Positions 1 to 7,972 of a stretch of DNA of 16,722 bases are shown in pieces. The notes under the pieces were generated by a model. That model searched no databases. It was not told the origin of the DNA and worked only from the letters and a program-made list of their open reading frames with translations. Source of the stretch: Butyriboletus loyo (taxonomy: Eukaryota > Basidiomycota > Agaricomycetes > Boletales > Boletaceae); the NCBI GenBank assembly GCA_038093515.1, contig JBBPSI010000387.1:1-16722 (forward strand), read 5' to 3'. Made by a program: the position numbers and the translations under genes. Every line of letters starts with the position of its first letter. Within the stretch, counting starts at the first letter, position 1.

Positions 1-2
1 GC

Positions 3-112
3 ACCCAGCAAGAAGACATCTTGAATGTCCTCAAGGCGTGCTTCAACGAAGATGAAGAAAAGCTGCCGATCGCAGCAACCAAGGTGGCCGAAGAATGGCC
101 AAAGGATTTTTA
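3..112 (+). CDS. gag: G1 Gag, C-terminal end (partial)
   Basis: An open frame enters from the window edge in the frame starting at base 3 and ends at TAG 110-112. It gives about 36 acidic and polar residues, including DILNVLKACFNEDEEKLP. Its position directly before Pol marks it as the end of Gag or of a Gag-like protein. No zinc knuckle is visible in the part seen. It overlaps pol by 18 nt, with pol in the -1 frame relative to it. The assignment rests on position only, since the stretch is too short for a domain match. Confidence 0.55.
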
Positions 113-3100
113 GAAAGGAGGGAAGTTTCGACGTCTTCGCCTCCTCATGTAATCGCCCCTGTAGTACTATCAAATCCCAATGCGCAATCTATCCGAATTC
201 CAGTGTCATTATTCGCGCATGAAGGGGGACAAATCGTCGACACATTCGCCCTGGTGGACAGTGGCGCAAGCGGATGCTTCATAGATCGCGATCTAGTGAA
301 GCGAAAGAAACTGCCGATGGAACGGCTACCCAAGCCACTAAGTGCCCAAAACGTGGACGGGTCAAACAACCAAGGAGGAGTCATCAGATACAAGGTCAAC
401 ATCTCCATCAGGATTGGAGAAACCGAGGAGGAACGGAGCTTCCTAGTCCTCAACATAGGCCGAGAAAACATGATCCTGGGATTACCGTGGCTACGAGAAG
501 CCAACCCGGTAATAGATTGGGCCACTGGCCATATCGATCTCCCAGATCAAATCAAGAAGCCCCGACACGACTCCCCTCGGGCAATCGCTCAACGGTACCT
601 GGTACGGTACCTTGACTTGGACCCAGACTCCAAGATCGCCAAGCTCTGGAAGAAGCGAGTAGACGCTTCAGCAAGGGAAGCTTACCCTATTCGAAAAGCA
701 ACCATCGCGACCGAGATCGCCGCCCAAGCCGTCAAGGAGAAAGCAGTTCTCCCTACCCCGTTCGCCGCCTTTGCGGACGTTTTTGACAAGAAGAATACCG
801 AGGAACTTCCCCCATCCCGATCTTTTGACCACGCCATCGACCTCGACAAAGACTTCGTACCCAAAGTCGCCAAGGTCTATCCTCTGAACCCGAAGGAGTC
901 AGAGGCATGTAAGGCGTTCGTCGAGGAACACCTCAAGTCAGGAAAGATCACCCCCTCCAAGTCTCCTCAGGCAGCCCCCTTCTTCTTCGTATCCAAGAAA
1001 GATGGCTCGCTACGCCCCTGTCAGGACTACAGGTACCTGAACTCCCATACAGTCAAAAACGCCTACCCCCTCCCTCTCATCTCCGACCTCGTCGATCGTC
1101 TCAAGGGATCAAAGATTTTCACCAAGATGGACATCCGCTGGGGATACAACAACGTCCTCATCAAGCCAAACGACCGCTGGAAGGCGGCCTTCATCACTCC
1201 TCAAGGGTTGTTCGAACCCACAGTGATGTTCTTTGGCCTCTGTAACTCCCCAGCCACGTTCCAGGCGCTGATGGACCACATCTTTGGCGACCTCATGGCA
1301 GAAGGATGGCTGATCATCTATATGGACGACCTTTTGATCCATTCCGCCACCTCTGCAGAACACGAGGCCCGTACGATCCGCGTCCTGGAACGGCTCAGAG
1401 AGCACAAGTTATTCCTTAAGCTGGAGAAGTGTTCATTCGACGCTGAGGAAGTCGAATACCTCGGGATGATGGTCCGAGAAGGGCAGGTCAAAATGGACCC
1501 CACCAAGTTGAAAGCCATTCGCGAATGGAACCCCCCGACCTCAGTGAAGGCAGTCAGATCCTTCATTGGGTTCTGCAATTTCTATAGGAGATTTATTCAG
1601 GACTTCTCCCACATCGCTAAGCCCCTTCACGATCTGACCAAAAAGAACTCCCCCTGGGCCTGGACCCCGGCTTGCGAACAGGCATTCCAAGCAATCAAGC
1701 AGTCGTTCCTACGACAACCCGTTCTCTCAATGCCCGATGTCACGAAGCCGTTTGCCGTGATGACGGATGCTTCCCTCACTGCTACTGGAGCAGTGCTCAT
1801 GCAGAAGGATGTCAACGGTGATTTGCATCCTTGCGCCTACTTGTCTAAGACGCTCTCACCGGCAGAGCGCAACTATGATATCTATGATCGCGAGTTGCTC
1901 GCTGTCATCCATGCATTGGAAGAATGGCGCCACTACCTGCGAGGTACTGGTCATCAAGTAGAGATTCTCACCGACCACAAGAATCTCACGTATTTCCGCC
2001 AACCAAACAAGTTGTCCCGCCGGCAAGCACGCTGGCTCATGTTCCTGCAGGATTTCGACCTGCATTTTCACCACATTCCCGGAACCCAGATGGGCCCTGC
2101 AGACGCCCTATCCCGACGAGATGACGTTGACACTTCCGCCGACAACCAGGAAGTGACCCTCCTCCCAGAAAATCTCTTCGCTCGAAAGATTGACGTCGCC
2201 CTCGCAGAAAAGATTGCTGCCTCCACCCCCAGCGACCCCATGATTAAGAGGTGCATGCAGGCTCTCTACGAAGACTCACCTCTCTTCCCCAAAATGAACG
2301 CTGGCGATTGGGACTTTGACGGAAAGGAGTTATATTTCCGCAAGAAACGATATATCCCCGAGGCAGCACGGGTCGACCTCATCCGGTCCTTACATGAAAG
2401 CCCCGCTGGTGGTCACGGTGGCATATTCCGCACCCAGAACCTGGTACAACGGGATTATTGGTGGCCAGGCATGGCTAATTTGGTCCGCCGCTTCGTCTCT
2501 GGCTGCGCCGTCTGTCAAGCGCACAAGGTTAATACTCATCCCACCGTACCCCCTCTCACTCCTTTGGCCAGCGTGGCCTCTCGTCCCTTTGAACAGGTGT
2601 CGGTCGACCTCATCACCGGTCTTCCTCCTTCCTTGGGTTATGATTCTGTCATGGTCGTGGTAGACCATGGGCTTACGAAGGGGGTAATTTATTCCCCTTG
2701 CAACAAGGACATCGATGCGGCAGGAGTTGCCAAATTATTTTTCAAGACTGTCTTCCTTCGCTTCGGACTACACTCTCGCTGCATCTCGGATCGTGGTCCT
2801 CAGTTCGCTTCTGCCTTTGCCAGAGAACTCGCAAGGCTCCTGGACTATGACCTTGCCCTCTCTTCCGCATACCATCCACAGACAGATGGAGAAACGGAAC
2901 GAGTCAATCAAGAACTGGAAACGTACCTCCGGATCTTCTGTGACGGCCACCCCGAACGATGGGCCGAGCTACTCCCCATGGCCGAGTTCTCCCACAACTC
3001 GATGACGCACTCCTCGACGAATGTGACCCCATTCTCCCTGATGGTTGGATATGAGCCAAGGTCTTATCCTCCAATCGGAAAGACTTTCCTCCCCGCCCTC

Positions 3101-3655
3101 GAGTCCAGACTCTCGGAACTCACGGGGGCCCGAATGGAAGCTCTGGAGGCCCACGAGAAGGCACGGCGATTAATGAAGGAGCGGATCCAGTCCAAGTTCC
3201 GTCCGTGGAAAACTGGCGATAAGGTTTGGTTGGAAGGGCGCAACCTTCGACTTAGGTACCCGTCCAAGAAACTCGCCCCAAGAAGGGAAGGGCCATTCGA
3301 GATCGCACAGGTTGTCTCCCCTGTGGCGTACAGACTCCGATTACCCCCGACCTGGAAGATTCATGACGTCTTCCACGCGTCACTCCTCACCCCTTATCGC
3401 GAGACCGTGGAGCACGGTCCTAATTTTATGAATCCCCCTCCGGAAGAGATAGACGGAGATGAAGAGTACGAGATCGATCGGATCTTATCGCACCGCGGCT
3501 CCAAGGGACGCCGCCAGTTCCTGGTTTCCTGGAAAGGGTACTCCGCAGCTGAGAACACCTGGGAGCTGAATGGGAACTTGGTCCATGCGCAAGCCCTGCT
3601 CAAGGCTTATAAGTTGCGCCACCCCAAGGATTTTCCCTCCCCATCTTCTCAGTAA
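95..3655 (+). CDS. pol: Gypsy chromovirus Pol polyprotein (PR-RT-RH-IN-chromodomain)
   Basis: A 1186-aa polyprotein that makes and integrates the element's cDNA. Aspartic protease: VDSGAS, active D55. Reverse transcriptase about 270-450: first catalytic Asp in KMD (346), YMDD 409-412. RNase H about 552-670: TDAS (D558), E600, D627 in TDHKN, DALSR. Integrase: zinc-binding H767, H774, C804, C807, then D838, D899, E935, with the canonical 35 residues between the last two. GPF of the GPY/F module is at 1066-1068. A chromodomain follows (about 1124-1175). The start ATG has A at -3 and G at +4 and lies inside the Gag end, so it could be reached by reinitiation or a -1 shift. No frameshift or stop interrupts it and all catalytic residues are present. 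The third ORF begins 9 nt after the stop. Confidence 0.96.
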   Translation: MAKGFLERREVSTSSPPHVIAPVVLSNPNAQSIRIPVSLFAHEGGQIVDTFALVDSGASGCFIDRDLVKRKKLPMERLPKPLSAQNVDGSNNQGGVIRYKVNISIRIGETEEERSFLVLNIGRENMILGLPWLREANPVIDWATGHIDLPDQIKKPRHDSPRAIAQRYLVRYLDLDPDSKIAKLWKKRVDASAREAYPIRKATIATEIAAQAVKEKAVLPTPFAAFADVFDKKNTEELPPSRSFDHAIDLDKDFVPKVAKVYPLNPKESEACKAFVEEHLKSGKITPSKSPQAAPFFFVSKKDGSLRPCQDYRYLNSHTVKNAYPLPLISDLVDRLKGSKIFTKMDIRWGYNNVLIKPNDRWKAAFITPQGLFEPTVMFFGLCNSPATFQALMDHIFGDLMAEGWLIIYMDDLLIHSATSAEHEARTIRVLERLREHKLFLKLEKCSFDAEEVEYLGMMVREGQVKMDPTKLKAIREWNPPTSVKAVRSFIGFCNFYRRFIQDFSHIAKPLHDLTKKNSPWAWTPACEQAFQAIKQSFLRQPVLSMPDVTKPFAVMTDASLTATGAVLMQKDVNGDLHPCAYLSKTLSPAERNYDIYDRELLAVIHALEEWRHYLRGTGHQVEILTDHKNLTYFRQPNKLSRRQARWLMFLQDFDLHFHHIPGTQMGPADALSRRDDVDTSADNQEVTLLPENLFARKIDVALAEKIAASTPSDPMIKRCMQALYEDSPLFPKMNAGDWDFDGKELYFRKKRYIPEAARVDLIRSLHESPAGGHGGIFRTQNLVQRDYWWPGMANLVRRFVSGCAVCQAHKVNTHPTVPPLTPLASVASRPFEQVSVDLITGLPPSLGYDSVMVVVDHGLTKGVIYSPCNKDIDAAGVAKLFFKTVFLRFGLHSRCISDRGPQFASAFARELARLLDYDLALSSAYHPQTDGETERVNQELETYLRIFCDGHPERWAELLPMAEFSHNSMTHSSTNVTPFSLMVGYEPRSYPPIGKTFLPALESRLSELTGARMEALEAHEKARRLMKERIQSKFRPWKTGDKVWLEGRNLRLRYPSKKLAPRREGPFEIAQVVSPVAYRLRLPPTWKIHDVFHASLLTPYRETVEHGPNFMNPPPEEIDGDEEYEIDRILSHRGSKGRRQFLVSWKGYSAAENTWELNGNLVHAQALLKAYKLRHPKDFPSPSSQ
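3467..3619 (+). other. Chromodomain of G1 integrase
   Basis: Residues about 1124-1175 of Pol form a chromodomain: EYEIDRIL, then QFLVSWKGY and NTWE. The aromatic-cage positions known from HP1-type chromodomains are all aromatic: Y1125, W1146 and Y1149. Family knowledge: in chromoviruses this C-terminal domain guides integrase to chromatin carrying H3K9 methylation. Inference: this would favour integration into existing TE-rich heterochromatin and fits the nested layout of the window. Confidence 0.9.
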
Positions 3656-3664
3656 AACAACAAG

Positions 3665-4906
3665 ATGGCCATTCCACCCGCAGAAAACAATGCTCCGCTC
3701 CCGGCTCAGCCTCCCGTACGCTCTTCTCGCCTCCCAGTTTCTTCCCGCCGCGTCCTCTACGCCGCAGTACTTGAAAACCCCGTCGCTATGTATGCTCTCG
3801 AGCAGCGTATGGATTTCACTGGGGACTATGTCCTCCGCACCCTCGCTAGCCTCTACCGCTCCTACGCCCTCGCACGTACCGTCCATACTCGTCTCTGCCC
3901 CGACAACCAGCCGCCGGTGTACGCCACCGCCCTAGAGACCTCCCTGATGGAGGCTAGGGGATACACTTTAGACATCCTCCACGCAGAGGGATTTGGTTAC
4001 GTCATCGATCAGCTCCTCCCAGGCATCCTTGCCCCCGTCCTTCGCCCCATCCTCATTGCTCTCGCTCCTAGGGAGAGAGAGTTTTACTTTCAGTCCAACG
4101 ACAGGATCGGATTTCTTCGCCCCACCACTCGCGGCCCCAATCCTCCTCCTCGTCCTGCCGTGGAAGGATCTCCTCCGCCATTACCTGTTCCAGCGCCACC
4201 CGCAAGAGATTCACCTGCGACCACATTGGTAGCCGACTCCTCTCGTGAGACCACAGCGGAGTCCCTGGAGTCCTTTCGGACCGACGTCGACGAGCCCCAG
4301 GTCGCTCGTCGACACTCCCCTCTACCGCCTAGAACTGTGCGTCGCCAACCTCGCCAGGCGCTTCTCCAGATTGGATCTGTCCCGGGATCGGTCACCCTCA
4401 CCGCCGCAGGAAGAAGGATCGCCAACAGGGCCTTTCGTTCCGTCACCCCCCAACCGTCCACTCGACGTGGCACCCCCGCCATCCAGCTTATTCCCCGTGT
4501 CACCTCCCCCACCGCCGCCGCAGCTGGTGGCTCTAACGACTCTTCGTACGGACCCCCGCCTCCCTACCTCCCCAGCCGGGGTACTCGTGATTCCCCTATC
4601 GTCGTCGACGACCGATCTCCTGATCCCAGCCCAGGCGCTGCTTGACCTCGCCTCGTCCGCCCGCAGCTCTGCTTCGAGTGCGGGACTGTCGGTCACTTCC
4701 GTAGGGAGTGTCCCAACTACACTTGCCCCTTCTGTCACCGGATCGCCCCTGGTCATATACAGGAATTTTGTCCAGAGCGCGTATGCGGCCTCTGCGGCGC
4801 CGTTGGCCACATCGTCGCCAACTGCACATTTCGGGATGACGTCTGGGCGGATTTCAATGCCAATGATGCTTACGACTACGACGTCAACGAGGGGGAGTCT
4901 CAGTGA
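3665..4906 (+). pseudogene. Third ORF of G1: proline-rich protein with three CCHC zinc knuckles, one in-frame TGA
   Basis: The ATG at 3665 (context AAGATGG) starts 9 nt after the pol stop. The frame runs 326 codons to TGA 4643-4645 and then stays open for 86 more codons to TGA 4904-4906. Residues 1-150 look folded and alpha-helical (RVLYAAVLENPVAMYALEQR onward). Residues 155-325 are rich in Pro, Ser and Arg, like a linker. After the TGA come three zinc knuckles: C336-C339-H344-C349 (C-x2-C-x4-H-x4-C), C354-C357-H364-C369 (x6 variant) and C374-C377-H382-C387, then an acidic tail. CCHC knuckles normally form the nucleocapsid end of Gag, so a nucleic-acid-binding Gag-like role is inferred. The TGA could be a CGA mutation, a removed intron or a true end. 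No canonical intron that keeps the frame was found: 66- and 63-nt candidates start with poor GTCGTC or GTCGAC sites. I do not recognise the N-terminal domain. Confidence 0.72.
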
Positions 4907-4944
4907 AGGGAGCATTCAAGTTGTGGAGTCGGAGTCTCCACCAT

Positions 4945-4957
4945 GGGAAGGGGGTAA
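4945..4957 (+). promoter_or_regulatory. Polypurine tract of G1
   Basis: GGGAAGGGGGTAA stands directly before the 3' LTR. This is the expected plus-strand DNA priming site, left undigested by RNase H. It lies 38 nt after the stop of the third ORF, so that ORF is inside the element. Confidence 0.8.
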
Positions 4958-5190
4958 TGTTACGGTAGTGGTCTACTTTTTCTCCCCATTACCATTAGGA
5001 CTATTACATTCACCTAGCCTTTTGCTAGTTCCACTTGAACGGTGACAACCGTTTGTACTTAGTCATCACTTCCCGCGCACGGACACGTTTTCTTTCATAC
5101 TCTGGAACGTTCTAGAGTATCTCTTCCTCGTTTGTACTTTCGCTCTCGCGACCCGATTAGGGAGCATGGTCTGTGCGCAGACCTCAGTAG

Positions 5191-5196
5191 TATAAA
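5191..5196 (+). promoter_or_regulatory. TATA box in G1 LTR
   Basis: TATAAA lies about 195 bp before the LTR end, a normal position for the U3 promoter. Transcription would start near 5221-5227, making the last 160 bp R and U5. Confidence 0.55.
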
Positions 5197-5265
5197 GCTT
5201 CTGTCTTTACGCCTTGTAATGGTATCTAGTTCTACGCAGTAACCTGCTAGCAATTAGTTTCACTC

Positions 5266-5299
5266 CAGACTCTTAGTGTGCGCACTAAGACATAGTCTG
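5266..5299 (+). other. Stem-loop in R/U5 of G1 LTR
   Basis: CAGACT and CTTAGTG pair with CACTAAG and AGTCTG around a TGCG loop, with ACAT bulged on the 3' side: 13 base pairs in two helices. UGCG belongs to the stable UNCG tetraloop class. The site is inside the region expected to be transcribed. A role in the leader or in RNA 3'-end formation is inference. Confidence 0.5.
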
Positions 5300-5385
5300 A
5301 GACCCAGCTCAGAATCGTCTCCCGAGTCTCGAGGCCACTCCAGAGTGCCTCCTCGCTGTTCTAGTTGTTAGCGCCCAGCGTAACA

Positions 5386-5667
5386 GTATCCACACTCATT
5401 GACGATCATTGCAGGTCTCAATAGTTGCTGTGAAGCACCTTCCATAGACTCCAAGGTTGCATTGTGCTTCGCTTCAAATCTCAAAATGCTATCTGCCTCC
5501 CACATTGGATCAAAGCCCTGGAGCCTGACTGAAGAGTGCATTAATGCCATTGCACAGTAATGTAACATGGTCATACAGGGGTTCCTGTGAGCTTGCACTA
5601 GGGCATGCACCATTTGATCTGCCTGGCAAACTACTTCAACAGAAATGTCAATATGTGGTGAATGATG
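5386..5667 (-). pseudogene. Exon-like host fragment on the minus strand, cut by G1
   Basis: Read on the minus strand from 5667, a frame stays open to the edge of the G1 LTR. It has normal-looking protein composition, e.g. VVCQADQMVHALVQAHRN and RFEAKHNATLES. Just upstream (5668-5670) the minus strand reads TAG after a pyrimidine-rich stretch, which suits a 3' splice site, and the frame is in phase directly after it. The frame stops only inside LTR sequence, so the natural 3' end was separated by the insertion. I do not recognise the protein. It could be a host gene or a decayed TE gene. Coding status is inferred from composition and the splice-like border. Confidence 0.4.
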
Positions 5668-5828
5668 CTAGACAGGACTGAGAGTGAAGAACCCTGCTAC
5701 AGGAAGAACTCAATCCAATCAAAAGCAAAGAAATAAGAAAAGAGTGCGAAATGTTCGACCCCAAAGAAAAGTAGAGAGGTAATGAAGAGATAAACACCAG
5801 AGAAGGTCGTTTTCACTAATGTCTTTAC

Positions 5829-5882
5829 AGAAAACCTGATATTCCGGACTTCCTCCACTATGGAACGGACTGGAGAGGACAT
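5829..5882 (-). pseudogene. Possible upstream exon of the minus-strand fragment
   Basis: From ATG at 5882 (minus strand) the frame reads MSSPVRSIVEEVRNIRFS and then meets GTAAAG, a fair 5' splice site. Splicing from there to the TAG at 5668 would remove 161 nt and join the two frames in phase. An alternative donor GTGAAA a few codons later also keeps phase. The frame is open for 16 more codons upstream of this ATG. Support is weak: one short frame and two splice-like signals. Confidence 0.25.
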
Positions 5883-6702
5883 GGAAATGCGAGAGGATGG
5901 ACGGAATCCATTGGCTATGGCTTGAAGATTGAGGAACTATGGTGGTGGGTGACTAGACAATTGCACAGAAAGGCAGGGAGTTGAAAAGTGGTATTTTAGG
6001 TTGTAGTTATAGCCTTTTTATAGTCTGGGCATTTCCCAAGACTTGAAACACTAAGGATAAGTGAAAGCTAAGTACAAACATCAAGAAAATCGTTGACAGA
6101 ATGTATATAATGATAGCAGTTGCCATAGAAGACAAACAGAAATAATAAGTATGATATCAAATAGAAAGGAACCTACCTGCAAACACTTTCCAGACACATG
6201 GAACCTTGACATGGAAACTTGATGACCACAGAAATATCAGAATAGGATGGAACTCAACAAGAAAGAGGAATGGAAGTAAAGATGGTTGCAAAGTGATTGT
6301 TTGTGATGCATGTGGGTGCTAAATTGCCAGGAAGAGGAGCGATTGCGACCTAGAGGATATGTGTTCTCTACAGTGGTAGAGTGCAGGATGTACTGGTGGG
6401 TGATTGTATTTCAGCAGAGAATCTTGATCACATGTAGCATGAGACACAATCCATCATCAATATTGGTGAGTCAGCTGGTGCCTCTGCTAATGCAGATCTG
6501 GAATGCATGCTGGGAGATGGAGAGGGATCAATTAGGCTTATGTCACTTTGGGACAAAAGGAGCTGCTTGAGGGGCAGGATGCCACCCCTGTAGGCCTGCT
6601 CCTCAGTGATATTTGGCACCCATGATCTGACACATCCACAGCACACATATCCCAGCAGGCCATTCAGTGTAGAGCACATTCCCACTGCAGGCCTGCACCT
6701 GA
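5883..6702. other. Stretch without a supported gene
   Basis: This stretch is AT-richer than the elements around it. Short frames occur on both strands (about 86 codons at 6310-6570 plus, about 103 codons at 6428-6739 minus) but overlap each other, lack recognisable motifs and do not look conserved. No LTR ends, target duplications or tandem units were seen before 6703. It may be the promoter side of the minus-strand fragment. Confidence 0.4.
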
Positions 6703-6865
6703 CCTGCCTACTACTAGCATATGCCCTCTGAGGACCCACTCATTACTACCACCTACCCCTCTGAGGGCCTGCCCACTACTAGCATACACCCCCTGAGGGC
6801 CCACTCATTACTACCACCTACCCCCCTGAGGGCCTGCTCATTAATACCACCTACCCCCCTGAAGG
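6703..6865. repeat. Minisatellite, five units of 32-33 bp
   Basis: Consecutive units start at 6703, 6735, 6768, 6800 and 6833, most ending CCCCTGAGGG or a close variant. Two unit types alternate: CCCACTCATTACTACCACCT in units 2 and 4, and CCTGCC(C)TACTAGCATA-like in units 1 and 3, so the higher-order period is about 65 bp. Decayed units seem to flank it (6560-6700 and 6866-6990, e.g. GGATATGCCCCCTGACAGAC). Confidence 0.8.
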
Positions 6866-6999
6866 CCCACTTGTTGGTAGTATATCTGCAATACAACCAT
6901 GGGATTTATCCCTAGTGGGCCTGCCCATCTTTAGGATATGCCCCCTGACAGACCCACCCATCAACATACTCCTAATACACATGCAGGCCCGCCCTAGGG
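6866..6999. other. Decayed minisatellite flank
   Basis: Contains imperfect minisatellite-like blocks (CCCACTTGTTGG, GGCCTGCCCATC, GACCCACCCATCAAC) and then TAGGG directly before the old LTR. TAGGG would be the left target duplication of that LTR. Its right copy would lie beyond the window because of later insertions. No coding sequence seen. Confidence 0.4.
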
Positions 7000-7060
7000 T
7001 GTTACAGTTTTACCCCTAAGCATACCCTGCCACTCATTTTCCCATGCTCTCGCATCCCAC
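7000..7060 (+). repeat. Old G2-family LTR, first part
   Basis: Starts TGTTACAGTTTTACCC like the LTR at 7973 and matches it for about 60 bp with C/T and G/A changes (AAGCATACCC against AAGCGTACCC; CACTCATTTT against CACTCGTTTT). It is cut at 7060 by the solo LTR at 7061 and resumes at 7575. Confidence 0.85.
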
Positions 7061-7574
7061 TGTAATGAAAGCAACAGCCAGTTGAATGCTAGGCCAAATA
7101 CTCTGTCACAGGCAGTTCCACTACTGTTGCAGCTCTACACAAAGAACTGGTGAGTATAGGACAAGGAGCTTCAATCTTAATCCTCAACTGTTGCCAGCAA
7201 ATAGACAAGTGGTTAAAGCTAGGGAATCCTAGCCCAAACCACAAGCCTTTTATATTACAAGGGAATGCACACAGACCAAGCAGTGCATGTGACTAATTAC
7301 TATACAAGTACATATGAGAAGAAGCACAGGGTCGACGGAGATTAAATAGAAGTCAATGGTGATCAAAAAGAAGAGAAGCAAATGGAGATTAAATACATGA
7401 GGCATGGCATCATAGAGTCTGGGCCAGTTCTGGACTATGACATCATATGCTTAGTCAGCCTATGGTTACATGTATTATCCCATGATCATGTGCACTGAGT
7501 CATGTGACCTTTTTTGAAAGAAAAATGGTGAAGTCCGAATGCAAAAGTCAGTTATAAGAGATACAATTATAACA
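7061..7574. repeat. Solo LTR of a third family (S), 514 bp
   Basis: Begins TGTAATGAAAG and ends ATTATAACA. It is flanked by the 5-bp duplication CCCAC at 7056-7060 and 7575-7579, and it splits an LTR whose uninterrupted relative at 7973 shows the empty site. TG...CA ends, 5-bp duplication and no coding frame fit a solo LTR. Orientation is unknown and no second copy exists in the window. A non-autonomous element of similar size cannot be excluded. Confidence 0.75.
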
Positions 7575-7972
7575 CCCACTGCCCCACCATCTCCATGATA
7601 AAGCATATTGCCTGCTCCCCAGTCACCAGTGGACAGTCATTCACTCCCCCAGTCACTCCTAGACGTCTCAGTACTGAGATACTGAGACAGCCCCTGTCTT
7701 TCACCCTGTTGGGCTGGACCTTCAGCTGAGCTGTCACATCTCTTCTTTCTTGACCAATGACATTTGATACATTACATGACAAGCATGTGACTAGATTACG
7801 ACATGTCTTGACTAGCATGCTGAGACCTGTATCCAAGGTCTCTGCTACTTGTGTCCCCTTTACCCTGTGGGTCCCATAGTCTGGACATCACCACTTCTCA
7901 TTCAGCTCTTCCTATTCACTGGCAATGTCACCATCTTGCTCAGAGTTTTGCTCCCTCATCACTGGCACTTTG
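7575..7972 (+). repeat. Old G2-family LTR, second part
   Basis: Colinear with about 8040-8425 of the younger G2 LTR, e.g. GACCTTCAGCTGAGCTGTCA and GACTAGATTACGA in both. It stops at GGCACTTTG where the younger LTR begins. The rest of the old LTR must lie beyond the younger element, outside the window. Many CpG sites of the younger copy appear as TpG or CpA here. Confidence 0.85.

Larger units (their letters stand above)
1..5385 (+). mobile_element. Ty3/gypsy chromovirus G1, 5' end outside window
   Basis: Seen: end of a Gag frame, complete Pol, a third ORF, a purine-rich tract and an LTR with perfect 7-bp inverted ends (TGTTACG...CGTAACA) follow one another on the plus strand without other DNA between them. 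The order protease, RT, RNase H, integrase, chromodomain defines Ty3/gypsy chromoviruses. The 5' LTR, primer-binding site and most of gag lie left of the window. The base run GTATC directly after the 3' LTR is the expected right copy of a 5-bp target duplication and should recur in front of the 5' LTR. The intact 1186-codon pol suggests a fairly recent insertion, although the third ORF has a stop codon. Confidence 0.93.
4958..5385 (+). repeat. 3' LTR of G1 (428 bp)
   Basis: Begins TGTTACGG and ends CAGCGTAACA, giving 7-bp perfect inverted ends. It directly follows the polypurine tract and contains a TATA box at 5191-5196. The bases after it (GTATC) are the putative target duplication, and minus-strand coding-like sequence begins there. 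Its sequence is unlike the G2 and copia LTRs in the window. Confidence 0.9.

Noticed and set aside
4581..4666. Intron candidate GTACTC...CCGCAG around the TGA of the G1 third ORF
   Set aside because: Its 86-nt length would shift the frame away from the zinc knuckles, which are in the same frame as the start. Frame-keeping candidates have poor donor sites.
4322..4915. 197-codon minus-strand frame
   Set aside because: Gly/Arg/Asp-rich mirror of the Pro-rich plus-strand ORF, with no motif.
4245..5045. 266-codon open frame overlapping the G1 third ORF
   Set aside because: Different frame from the zinc-knuckle ORF, low-complexity Ser/Pro composition, and it runs through the polypurine tract into the LTR. 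A by-product of GC-rich codon use.
6310..6739. Short overlapping frames on both strands (86 and 103 codons)
   Set aside because: No recognisable motif or splice context; the minus frame runs into the minisatellite.
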